A stretch of DNA of 64,000 nucleotides from assembly GCA_019353055.1 (NCBI GenBank), contig JABAHL010000010.1, forward strand, positions 23,179-87,178. Direction: 5' to 3'. The notes under the pieces are model-generated. The model was not told the DNA's origin. It searched no databases and was given only the letters and a program-made list of their open reading frames with translations. Source of the stretch: Faucicola osloensis_C. GTDB taxonomy: Bacteria > Pseudomonadota > Gammaproteobacteria > Pseudomonadales > Moraxellaceae. The position numbers and the translations under genes are program-made. Below are positions 54,019-62,673 of the stretch, one piece after another. Each line of letters starts with the position of its first letter. Position 1 is the stretch's first letter.

Positions 54019-54138
54019 TTAGCTTTTTGGTAAAACCAATTTGCCAACGATTACACTACTTAAACCGCCAGCTATAAAGCATAATAGGTTAAAACTTTGC
54101 CAGTCGTATATGTTGCAGTCATTATCCCAATCCATCAT
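54019..54138 (-). CDS. Small putative membrane protein coupled to the GbsR-like gene
   Basis: 39 residues from ATG 54138, which overlaps the stop of the upstream regulator (ATGA). It begins MMDWDNDCNIYDWQSF and has one hydrophobic segment (NLLCFIAGGLSSVIVGKLVLP). There is no separate Shine-Dalgarno, so coupling would be needed. A longer frame to 54222 overlaps the regulator by 88 nt. I recognise no family; it may be a real small protein or chance. Confidence 0.4.
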   Translation of the reverse strand: MMDWDNDCNIYDWQSFNLLCFIAGGLSSVIVGKLVLPKS

Positions 54139-54653
54139 TTCAAAAACTTCTGAATCGTTGCCCCAAGTTTTAAGATACGATTGAGCGTAGTGGACGAAAG
54201 TTTTAGCATCTCGTTCGCCCAACTCGTCAGCGTATCGACAAATTGGTGGGTGTCTTTGATACGCTGCTGTATGTCTTTGCTTTCTGTGGCAAATTCTGGC
54301 TCATTGATTAAATCCGCCAAAAACCCAACCGTCGGCGCAAGCTCTCGGCGATAGCGTTCTTCGACAATCACCTTAGCCAATTCCCACACATCCGTGCCCG
54401 TGGTGAAATAATCGCGTCTATCACCGAGCGTATGTACCGTTTGTACCAGATTTAAGCTCTGCAATTCCTTGATACTATTGCTCACATTTGAACGCGCTAC
54501 GCCTAAGGTTTCTTGGATTTCTTCGGCATTCATCGGCTTGCCTGCCAAAAATAACAAGGCATGAATCTGGGCAACGGTACGGTTTACGCCCCATTTATTG
54601 CCCATTTCGCCCCAATGTAAGACAAATTTTTCCATGGTCGGTGTGAGTTGCAC
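54135..54653 (-). CDS. GbsR/MarR family transcriptional regulator
   Basis: 172 residues from a GTG; an ATG 18 nt further in is the alternative start. Winged-helix domain: WGVNRTVAQIHALLFLAGKPMNAEEIQETLGVARSNVSNSIKELQSLNLV, then GDRRDYFTTGTDVWEL, the wing typical of the GbsR group (COG1510). The C-terminal helix ends LSSTTLNRILKLGATIQKFL, so it is complete. It probably controls its own operon with the TIGR01777 and DCC genes downstream. Confidence 0.88.
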   Translation of the reverse strand: MQLTPTMEKFVLHWGEMGNKWGVNRTVAQIHALLFLAGKPMNAEEIQETLGVARSNVSNSIKELQSLNLVQTVHTLGDRRDYFTTGTDVWELAKVIVEERYRRELAPTVGFLADLINEPEFATESKDIQQRIKDTHQFVDTLTSWANEMLKLSSTTLNRILKLGATIQKFLK

Positions 54654-54889
54654 TTTTTAGCCTTATATATAAATCAATTTTTAATTAGTCTGAGCTTTTT
54701 ATATATTTCTGTCAATACAGAAATTTTGAAAATTGTAAAAGTTTTGTGGTTGGGTTTGGATTGTTGACCTTACAAGTCGCGTTTTATTTCCCAAAAAAAA
54801 ATAATTTCGGTAAGATGAAGTGGTTCATTGTAACTATTTTTTTGATATTTAGTTTTTTGATATTTATTTCTTTGGTATAAGGATGACCC

Positions 54890-55711
54890 ATGACGGCAAA
54901 CCAAACACAACAACCCACCTTTCAAAAAGTCACCTATGATGTTGCAGATAGCGTTGCGACGATTACCCTCAATGACCCTGCATCTTTAAATGCCCTTGAC
55001 AGCACCATGAAAGGCGAGCTATTGCAAGCCCTAAGCCATGCTGAATATGACGATACCGCCAAAGTCATCGTATTAACAGGCGCGGGCAAGGGCTTTTCAA
55101 GCGGTGGCGATATCCGCGAGATGTTAGGCTCAACCGAAACCCGCCAAGCGGTGCTAAAAATGGCACACGGGCTGACCACCGGCGTGGGCGAAATCAGCCG
55201 AAAGCTGCGAAAAATCAGTAAGCCCATCATCGCCCGTATCAACGGAGCAGCGGCAGGGGCGGGCATGAATATCGCCTTGGCGTGTGATTTTCGCGTCGCC
55301 AGTGACAATGCTAAATTTTTACAAGCCTTTGTCAATATCGGGCTAGTGCCTGATGGTGGTGGTATTTATCTGTTATCTCAGCTGATTGGTGCCGCCAAAA
55401 CCACTGAGCTTGTGATGTTGGGTGAGCAAATCACCGCGCAAAAAGCAGAAGATTTGGGACTGGTGAATGCGCTGGTGAGCCAAGATACGCTGGATGCGGC
55501 AGTGAAAAAACTGACCGACCGCCTCACAAGCTTGCCAACCTTGGCACTGGCGGCAATGAAGCAATCGATTAATCAAGTGGCATTTGCAGGACTAGATATC
55601 GCGCTAGACCAAGAGGTAATTTACCAAATGCAAATGGCAACCAGTGAAGACTTTAAAGAAGGGATTACCGCCTTTATGCAAAAGCGTCCTGCTCAGTTTA
55701 AAGGGCGATAA
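54890..55711 (+). CDS. Enoyl-CoA hydratase/isomerase family protein (PaaG-like)
   Basis: 273 residues, crotonase fold. Motifs: ATITLNDPASLNALDSTMKGEL, VIVLTGAGKGFSSGGDIREML (oxyanion loop), INGAAAGAGMNIALACDFRVASDNAKFLQAFVNIGLVPDGGG, where the usual second catalytic Glu position of hydratases is replaced by Gly/Asp (VPDGGG), as in PaaG-type isomerases. Acts on acyl-CoA in fatty-acid or aromatic breakdown. Single gene. Exact substrate not readable. Confidence 0.9.
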   Translation: MTANQTQQPTFQKVTYDVADSVATITLNDPASLNALDSTMKGELLQALSHAEYDDTAKVIVLTGAGKGFSSGGDIREMLGSTETRQAVLKMAHGLTTGVGEISRKLRKISKPIIARINGAAAGAGMNIALACDFRVASDNAKFLQAFVNIGLVPDGGGIYLLSQLIGAAKTTELVMLGEQITAQKAEDLGLVNALVSQDTLDAAVKKLTDRLTSLPTLALAAMKQSINQVAFAGLDIALDQEVIYQMQMATSEDFKEGITAFMQKRPAQFKGR

Positions 55712-55762
55712 AGCATAGGGCAAGCTCCTAGAACCTTGCAAAAAATAGCGTTGACACCGACG

Positions 55763-56493
55763 CTATTTTTTTTGGGTATGATAATGCCCGAACTGGTAAC
55801 GGATTTTGTTATCACGGATTTCGCCAATAAAAAAACGATATAAATTGGCATGCAGGTATTTCCAGCCCGTATTAAAATAGCCATCTTGCTGCAAGCGGCG
55901 TGGGTCAAAGCGAAAGGTGAGCAGTAGCATCTGATAGCGGGTGATTTTTTTGGCACGATTGACATAGTCACAATCTTCACACAGGGTGATGGATTCATCA
56001 AAACCACCCAATTGCTCATGCACTGATTTACTGGAAAAAATACACGCACCGACCGCCGTTGGCGATAAAAATTGGCTAACAAAAATACCCATGTTAAACA
56101 GCAGATAACCCACTGTAAACCAAGGTTTTAGGTGGTCAGCATTCATATACACGCCGGCTACTTTTAGGGATTTTTTATTCAATAATTGACTGGCTTTTTG
56201 CAAAAAGTCTGCATCCAACCGCACATCGGCATCTAGGAACAGTATCCGTTCATTTTTGGCTAGGCTTGCCCCTGTATGCCACGCTTTGACATTTTATGGA
56301 CGCTTATCGCGGGCAGTTGATGGCGAAAACTGGCTGCAATTTGACAGGTGTCATCTTCGCTGTTGGAATCCACCACGATGACTTCAAAATTTTGGTAGCT
56401 TTGCTGGGCTAAGTCACGCAAAATATTACCGATACGTTCGGCTTCGTTTAGGGTAATAATCACAATGCTAATTGGCGTCATAAGCTCATTCAC
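55763..56493 (-). pseudogene. Family 2 glycosyltransferase, broken by a one-base frameshift
   Basis: Two ORFs in different frames make one GT2 protein. The N-terminal 77 codons (56260-56493) hold ISIVIITLNEAERIGNILRDLAQQ and EVIVVDSNSEDDT; the C-terminal part (55763-56224) continues from the LFLDADVRL nucleotide-sugar motif to GGFDESITLCEDCDYVNRAKK and RFDPRRL. Adding one A in the mRNA at the A4 run (plus-strand T4, 56292-56295) joins them as HKNVKAWHTGASLAKNERILFLDADVRL, a normal GT2 sequence of about 243 residues. Start at 56493 is weakly supported. True mutation or sequencing error cannot be told apart. Confidence 0.75.
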
Positions 56494-56665
56494 AAGGGCA
56501 ACAATCGTTTAAAACTGCAATTTTTAGCTTTTTTATCATAAATGAACAATATGACGATTTGGTGATTGCCAAAAAAGTTTTGGCTGCTAACCTATGGAAT
56601 GAGTAATCGAGCGGATGCAGGCTGCAATGGGCGATGGCATGGTAACCAGTTAGAAGGAATGAAGT

Positions 56666-57463
56666 ATGTGCATTGTGGCGTTGGCTTGGCAGCTGTTTGA
56701 GGATAAGCCCTTGGTGCTATTATCCAATCGGGATGAATTTTTGCAGCGTCCTACGCGCGCACTGCATGAATGGCAATTGCCGAATGGAAAAAAAATCATC
56801 GCGGGGCAAGATGCGCAAGCAGGGGGCACTTGGTTGGGTATCGATCCTGTGCATGGGCGCTGGGGGGTGATTTTAAACTACCGAGAGATTATTAAAGATA
56901 AGCCTGTCTTTGCCACCTCCCGCGGTCAATTAATCGTTGATTATTTGAGTGGTGAGTGGTCGCCGCTAGCTTTCGCAAGGCAAATTGATTTGCCTTGCTA
57001 CGATGGGTTTAATCTAGTCATCGGCGATCGGCAGCAAGCGGTGCTACTTAATAATAAAGGGTATGGCATCGAGGTATTGGCAAAAGGCTTATACGTGTTA
57101 TCCAATGGTCAACCAAATACAGCATGGTTTAAAACGGAAAAACTGCGCAAGCGAGTACGACAAGAGTTGTTGCCGCTGCTTGCTGGGCATGAGGATTGGC
57201 AACCGCTAGCATTTGAGATACTGCAAGACCGTGAACAAGCGCCTATCACCCAGCTACCTGATACAGGTTTAGGTATCGAGACAGAGTTGGCGTTGTCTTC
57301 CATCGTTATTCCTGCCAACCGCCTCGATAATTTGCTAGGAAGTAGCTATGGGACGCGCGTGAGTAGCTTGCTCACCATCACTCATACAGGGTTTGATATG
57401 CAAGAAAAAAACCTTGAAAATGACGCTATCATCCGTATCACGCCCGATGTTAACGCCACATAA
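56666..57463 (+). CDS. NRDE family protein (TANGO2-like)
   Basis: 265 residues. N-terminal MCIVALAWQLFEDKPLVLLSNRDEFLQRPTRALHEW carries the NRDE motif and an N-terminal Cys after Met, and AGQDAQAGGTWLGI follows, all typical of the TANGO2/NRDE family. The molecular function is unknown; heme handling has been proposed for relatives. It follows GAAGGAATGAAGT and is convergent with the CobW-like gene. Confidence 0.92.
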   Translation: MCIVALAWQLFEDKPLVLLSNRDEFLQRPTRALHEWQLPNGKKIIAGQDAQAGGTWLGIDPVHGRWGVILNYREIIKDKPVFATSRGQLIVDYLSGEWSPLAFARQIDLPCYDGFNLVIGDRQQAVLLNNKGYGIEVLAKGLYVLSNGQPNTAWFKTEKLRKRVRQELLPLLAGHEDWQPLAFEILQDREQAPITQLPDTGLGIETELALSSIVIPANRLDNLLGSSYGTRVSSLLTITHTGFDMQEKNLENDAIIRITPDVNAT

Positions 57464-57531
57464 TCAATGAAAAAAACAGCCGAAAAGTCAAAAAAATAGA
57501 CAATAAAATGGGCTATCTATTAACTGTAAGT

Positions 57532-58614
57532 TTAACGGATATGCCCAAACATCATCATCAGCTCAGTATCGAGCCTATCAAAATCCAATTCGATAGTGTT
57601 ATCCAAAAAAATCACTTCAATACGGTTATCGGTTTGTGGCTCACAGGTCATCAAATCGAGCGAATCCGGGGTAAAATTCATGGTTTGCCATTGCTCATCA
57701 TGCGTATGTTTGATATGAACCACAGATTTGATACGTTGCCAGTTGGGCAGTGCCAACAACCATTCCATCAGCACAGTCATATCAATTGTCCAATCGGCTG
57801 ACAGCTGCCAGCCGATGATTTGATAGCCGTTTTGCACATCATGATAGCGAAATGGCAAATCATCATTGGTAGCTGTTGGCGATGGGGTCGTGTCGGCTTG
57901 GGTGGTGGATGGAACGTGGGACTGAGCAAAACTCGTTAAGCTAATTTGTTGGTAATGGCTGCGCTCGGCAAGTACTTGACTTGATTGCTTGAGCGCTTGT
58001 TGCAATTGCCGCAGATTGTCTTCGCTCAGCATTTGCTCTGCTTGCCAAACCAAGTTTGCTTTAGGGTTTAAGCCCTTTACCCATGCGGTTAGCTGGGTTT
58101 TTTGGGTGTCATCCAACCCATGAAAACGATTAATCACCACCACATCACAATATCGCACATGCGCTTGGTAGCCTTCATTGTCACGATAACGGGCATCTTG
58201 CCAATGACGCGCATTGACGATACTGATGGCAGATTTTAGCGACAGCGCAGTTTGCCAATGCGGTGCAGATAGTTGCTCAATCAGCTCGCGCGGGTGTGCA
58301 AGCCCTGTCGGCTCAATCCATAATCGATCAGGTCTATACTCAGAAGTCAAGCGAGCGAGCGCAATCTGTAGCGGCAGTTGCGACGTACAGCAGATACAGC
58401 CACCAGATACTTGCCGAATCGCTAAATCATGGTCAGCATTAGCCGTCAATAGCTTTTCATCAATACCGATTTGACCCGCTTCATTGACCAAAATCGCCCA
58501 CTTTTCTTGGTGCTGAAAATGCGCGATACAGGCATTGATAAAACTGGTTTTACCAGAACCTAAAAAGCCCATCACCAGGTGACAGGCTGTATTTACAATC
58601 AACGGTTTTATCAT
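57532..58614 (-). CDS. CobW/COG0523 family GTP-binding metallochaperone-like protein
   Basis: 360 residues. Walker A GFLGSGKTS at 16-24, the metal motif GGCICCTS (CxCC), EAGQIGIDEKLL, and WIEPTGLAHPRELI. VVINRFHGLDD takes the position of the guanine-specificity NKxD. The C-terminal CobW domain (about 245-340) has DWTIDMTVLMEWLLALPNWQRIKSVV. Such GTPases deliver zinc or other metals. It lies 86 nt downstream of the OmpR-like gene on the same strand; no Zur box is evident. Confidence 0.9.
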   Translation of the reverse strand: MIKPLIVNTACHLVMGFLGSGKTSFINACIAHFQHQEKWAILVNEAGQIGIDEKLLTANADHDLAIRQVSGGCICCTSQLPLQIALARLTSEYRPDRLWIEPTGLAHPRELIEQLSAPHWQTALSLKSAISIVNARHWQDARYRDNEGYQAHVRYCDVVVINRFHGLDDTQKTQLTAWVKGLNPKANLVWQAEQMLSEDNLRQLQQALKQSSQVLAERSHYQQISLTSFAQSHVPSTTQADTTPSPTATNDDLPFRYHDVQNGYQIIGWQLSADWTIDMTVLMEWLLALPNWQRIKSVVHIKHTHDEQWQTMNFTPDSLDLMTCEPQTDNRIEVIFLDNTIELDFDRLDTELMMMFGHIR

Positions 58615-58700
58615 AACAATTTCTTAACTCTATTAACTTGGCTTTCTTAATCCGTTTTTCTAATTGGCTTTTTTAATCCGCTCTTTTAAATAGGGCTCGT

Positions 58701-59474
58701 TTAGCTTTCTGCCCCATCGGGTACAAACACGTAGCCTACGCCCCAAACGGTTTGGATATAGCGCGCTTGCGAAGGGTTATCTTCGATAAGACGGCGTAAA
58801 CGCGATACTTGCACATCAATTGAGCGCTCCATCGCGCCCCATTCACGGCCGCGTGCCAAATTCATCAGTTTATCACGCGTTAATGGCTCACGGGGATGTT
58901 GTACCAAAGCCTTTAATACACTAAATTCACCTGTGGTTAAGGTCACGATATTGCCATCACGTTTTAGAGTACGCGTTGATAAATCTAATGTCCATGACCC
59001 AAATTCGACCACTTCCATTTGCTGACTGGGTGCGCCTGGCAATTCCCGCGTTTGCCGACGCAACACAGCTTTAATACGTGCCAATAATTCTTTGGGGTTA
59101 AAGGGTTTTGGCAGATAATCATCCGCGCCTGCTTCAAGTCCTGCAATACGATCGGCATCGGAACCTTTAGCGGTCAACATAATAATTGGAATATCGGAGT
59201 TTTCTGCGCGTAAGCGATGGCAAATACTGATACCGTCTTCGTTAGGTAGCATCAAATCAAGCACAATCAGCGAAAATAACTCGCGCTGCATCAATTTGTC
59301 CATTTGGCTACCATCATGCGCAGTACGTACAATATAACCATCGTCTTCCAAGAAACGTTGCAACAAAGTGCGAAGGCGCGCATCATCATCAACGACTAAA
59401 ATCCGCTGATTCATATCGCCGGCGGCTGATTGATTGGGGGTAGATTCTACAGTAGGGTTAATGTCATCACTCAT
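58701..59474 (-). CDS. ompR: OmpR-family response regulator
   Basis: 257 residues. Receiver domain: acidic pair DD at 29-31, phospho-acceptor Asp about 73 in VLDLMLPNEDG, conserved Lys in LPKPFNPKELLARI. The C-terminal winged-helix domain has TLTTGEFSVLKALVQHPREPLTRDKLMNLARGREWGAMERSIDVQVSRLRRLIEDNPSQARYIQTVWGVGYVFVP, very close to OmpR itself. A 20-residue hydrophilic extension precedes the receiver. The expected envZ kinase gene does not follow; a CobW-like gene does. Good AGGAAA site. Confidence 0.9.
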   Translation of the reverse strand: MSDDINPTVESTPNQSAAGDMNQRILVVDDDARLRTLLQRFLEDDGYIVRTAHDGSQMDKLMQRELFSLIVLDLMLPNEDGISICHRLRAENSDIPIIMLTAKGSDADRIAGLEAGADDYLPKPFNPKELLARIKAVLRRQTRELPGAPSQQMEVVEFGSWTLDLSTRTLKRDGNIVTLTTGEFSVLKALVQHPREPLTRDKLMNLARGREWGAMERSIDVQVSRLRRLIEDNPSQARYIQTVWGVGYVFVPDGAES

Positions 59475-60042
59475 TGATTATTTTCCTCATTTTTATCGTC
59501 GATATTCCTATCACCCATATTCCTATCACTAACGTTATTTTCACTCGAATGTTGTTTTCGCTACACAGTTTTTATAAATACCCAATTATTTTTTATAAAT
59601 GCTAAACATGTTCCATTAGCGTGTTGAACTAAACCTTATAATTAATAGTTAGGACAAGCAATGCTATAAAATATATGGGTATAAAAATTTTTATTAAGGA
59701 CTGATAAGTGTATTTTGAAACGATTGGTTACAACTTGCAAGCATTATCAATCTTATTATTTAGCTAAATTTGCGTGGTTATGCGGTTATTAAAGCAAAAT
59801 AATGTGTTGATTGTTGTAGTGATTTTGCTAAAAATGCGACGTTAGCTGATAGGGTAGCCACCTATTATATAGTCATCAGTTAGCAAAATTTTAGTTTAAC
59901 AACAGCGGTATCGTTGGCAAGGTAAAAGTTTGCTAAAGATTTTTGTTAAAATAGCGTTTACCTATTATCTTTTTGTATTGTTTTGTTATAATGCGTGAAC
60001 TCTGAAGTTATGAGTTCATCCTTATAAGTGTTAGGCAAAAAT
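59475..60042. other. Divergent intergenic region, ompR / tex
   Basis: 568 nt, very AT-rich, no gene supported. A 13-bp direct repeat ATATTCCTATCAC occurs at 59502-59514 and 59518-59530, just upstream of ompR. An extended -10 TGTTATAAT (59984-59992) lies about 50 nt before tex and is a fair promoter candidate. Confidence 0.5.
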
Positions 60043-62592
60043 ATGACTACAAACGTTACTGCCATTGCGGCTAATCCAGCGGTAGATGTCCTCTCTGAGC
60101 AAGTCCAGCAAGCCATTTATCAAAAATTAGCTGCCAATCTTGGTATCAAACTCAACCAAATGACGGCATTTGTCAAACTCTATGATGATGGCGCGACGAT
60201 TCCGTTTATTGCACGCTATCGTAAAGACCAAACCGGCGGGCTCGATGACGTACAATTGCGTAGTCTGGAAAAATCGCTCAGCTATGAACGAGATATGGCT
60301 ATTCGCCGCCAAAAAATCATTGAGCTGTTGACCTCACAAAATAAGTTGACCGATGAATTGAGTAAACGCATTAATCAAGCGGCATCCAAACTTGAATTAG
60401 AAGACATTTATTTGCCGTATCGTCCGCGCCGCCGCTCATTGGCAACCCAAGCGCGTGAAGCAGGACTTGAGCCAATTGCCTTGGCGGTTTTAAATGACTC
60501 GGTAAGCCCAGCCTCGGCATTATCAGATTATCAAGCGCCAGCGCCTGTACAGGATGACAACGGCGAAGCCGAAGCGTCAATTTTTGAAGATAAAGAAAAA
60601 CAGCTATCAGGTATCGGCGCCATTATTATCGATGAGTGGACACAGCAGCTTGACCTACTCGATAAACTGCGCGTCGGCTTTGGTAAAATCGCCCAAATTC
60701 ATAGCCGTTTAGTGGGCGAAGAAAAGCGGGAAGTCGGCGAAAAATACAAAGACTATTTTGACCACGCTGAAAGCTTGGCGCGTCTACCCAATCATCGATT
60801 ATTAGCGATGCTACGCGGTCGCCAAGACAACGTACTGACGATTGCCATTGAAGGCGATGATGCACCGTTTACCCAGCAAATTAATCAAGCATTTAACTTA
60901 ACCGCTGCTGAGCCTAGTGAGCGTCAACAGTTTTTATTGTCACTGGGCAAAAAACTTTGGTTGGACAAATGGCGTCCGCATATTGAGCATCGTTTGCTCA
61001 CAGAAAAACGCTTAACGGCTGAATCCGCAGCAATTGACGTGTTTGCAAGCAATTTACAGCATCTGTTGATGGCAGCGCCAGCCGGTCAAAAAACGATTCT
61101 AGGCGTCGATCCGGGTATCCGTCATGGCGTCAAAATGGCTGTGGTTGATAGCCTAGGTCATGTTGCCAAAAATAGCGATGATAGTTTTGCGATTGCAACG
61201 GTGTATCCATTTGCCCCAGACAATAAGGTCGATGAAGCCAAACAAACCATTGCCGATTTACTCAAAAATCACCATGTGGATTTAATCGCCATTGGTAATG
61301 GTACCGCTAGCCGTGAGACAGATGCTTTAATCAAAGAAATTTTGGCAGAACACAGCGCTCAAGGAAACGGCGATATCAAAGCCGTGCCTGTGGTGGTCAA
61401 TGAATCTGGTGCTTCTGTGTACTCAGCCAGCGAACTGGCGTCGCAAGAATTACAAGAGCTTGATGTATCCATTCGTGGGGCGGTATCGATTGCCCGTCGT
61501 TTGCAAGATCCCTTGTCTGAGCTGGTTAAAGTCGATCCCAAAGCCATTGGCGTGGGTCAATATCAGCATGACGTCAACCAAACACAGCTGGCTGATAGTT
61601 TAACCAAAGTCACGCAAGACTGTGTGAATGCGGTGGGCGTAGACGTCAATACCGCAAGTCCTGCGATTTTGTCTTATATCGCAGGTCTCAATGTCAATGT
61701 AGCACAGCAAATTGTCAACTACCGCAACGAACACGGCGCATTTGCCAACCGTGAACAGCTCAAAAACGTGCCAAGATTGGGTGCCAAAACTTTTGAACAA
61801 GCGGCAGGTTTTTTACGCATTCGTGGCGGTGATGAGCCGTTAGATGCGACAGGGTTACACCCAGAAAACTACGAGATGGTCAAACAATGGCTGGCTTCAA
61901 CTGAAAGCAACCTTAACGATGTGCTAGGTGACGAGTCAGCGCTTAACAATTTGACCGCTTCACTGGTCGCTGCCGCAAACGATGAGGTTAACGATGCCGA
62001 GCAAGCAACGCTGAAAGCCGCTGCCATCAAACAAGAATTAGCCAAACCTGCCCACGATCCAAGACCGAGCTTTAAAACAGCAAAGTTTCGTGACGATGTC
62101 AATAGCCTCAACGATTTAACCGAAGGCATGACGCTTGAAGGCGTGGTGACCAATGTGACAAGTTTTGGTTGTTTTGTTGATGTTGGCGTCCATCAAGATG
62201 GCTTGGTACATATCTCAGAGATGGGTAACGAGTTTATCGCCGATCCGTTAAATCATGTCAAACCAGGTGATATCGTCACCGTTCGCGTGATTTCAGTGGA
62301 TGCAGAGCGTAAACGCGTGGGCTTTAGCATGAAGTCAGACACCCTAATGGTAGCCAAAGCTGCTGAAAAAGCACCCGCTAGTAAAGCAAAAAATACCAAC
62401 CAATCAGTGGATGGTGCGGTGAAAAAACACGCGGACCCTACCAAGCGCGGCAGCAAATCAGCCAAACATTCGGGCAAACCCGAACGTAGTGACAAAGCCG
62501 CTAAACCGCAAAACCAAACAGCCGACAAACCGCAAAAAATCGGTAGCTTAGGTGCATTGTTGGCGCAAGCAGGTCTAAAAAAATCAACATAA
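60043..62592 (+). CDS. tex: Tex family transcription accessory / RNA-binding protein
   Basis: 849 residues from ATG 60043 (MTTNVTAIAA); an in-frame GTG 15 nt earlier is less likely. The N-terminal Tex helix region has FIARYRKDQTGGLDDVQLRSLEK. Then a YqgF-like domain (ILGVDPGIRHGVKMAVVD), helix-hairpin-helix region (IAGLNVNVAQQIVNYRNEHGAFANREQL) and an S1 RNA-binding domain (GMTLEGVVTNVTSFGCFVDVGVHQDGLVHISEM). A Lys/Ser/Ala-rich tail of about 80 residues after S1 makes it longer than usual. Tex binds nucleic acid and is often essential for virulence or stress response. Confidence 0.95.
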   Translation: MTTNVTAIAANPAVDVLSEQVQQAIYQKLAANLGIKLNQMTAFVKLYDDGATIPFIARYRKDQTGGLDDVQLRSLEKSLSYERDMAIRRQKIIELLTSQNKLTDELSKRINQAASKLELEDIYLPYRPRRRSLATQAREAGLEPIALAVLNDSVSPASALSDYQAPAPVQDDNGEAEASIFEDKEKQLSGIGAIIIDEWTQQLDLLDKLRVGFGKIAQIHSRLVGEEKREVGEKYKDYFDHAESLARLPNHRLLAMLRGRQDNVLTIAIEGDDAPFTQQINQAFNLTAAEPSERQQFLLSLGKKLWLDKWRPHIEHRLLTEKRLTAESAAIDVFASNLQHLLMAAPAGQKTILGVDPGIRHGVKMAVVDSLGHVAKNSDDSFAIATVYPFAPDNKVDEAKQTIADLLKNHHVDLIAIGNGTASRETDALIKEILAEHSAQGNGDIKAVPVVVNESGASVYSASELASQELQELDVSIRGAVSIARRLQDPLSELVKVDPKAIGVGQYQHDVNQTQLADSLTKVTQDCVNAVGVDVNTASPAILSYIAGLNVNVAQQIVNYRNEHGAFANREQLKNVPRLGAKTFEQAAGFLRIRGGDEPLDATGLHPENYEMVKQWLASTESNLNDVLGDESALNNLTASLVAAANDEVNDAEQATLKAAAIKQELAKPAHDPRPSFKTAKFRDDVNSLNDLTEGMTLEGVVTNVTSFGCFVDVGVHQDGLVHISEMGNEFIADPLNHVKPGDIVTVRVISVDAERKRVGFSMKSDTLMVAKAAEKAPASKAKNTNQSVDGAVKKHADPTKRGSKSAKHSGKPERSDKAAKPQNQTADKPQKIGSLGALLAQAGLKKST

Positions 62593-62615
62593 ACCCCGCA
62601 TCATTGGTAAACGTG

Positions 62616-62643
62616 CATCTAAATGGCTAAATCCATTTAGATG
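62616..62643 (+). other. Perfect 11-bp hairpin between tex and menA
   Basis: CATCTAAATGG / CCATTTAGATG with loop CTAAAT. No T run follows, so it is not a canonical intrinsic terminator. It lies 24 nt after the tex stop and 30 nt before the menA start, and may set mRNA processing or stability. Confidence 0.6.
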
Positions 62644-62673
62644 TTGCGATTGGTGATACAAGGTTTCGAGTGA

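Noticed and set aside
54139..54222. Longer version of the small ORF behind the GbsR gene (67 codons)
   Set aside because: It overlaps the regulator by 88 nt in another frame; the ATGA-coupled 39-codon version is more plausible.
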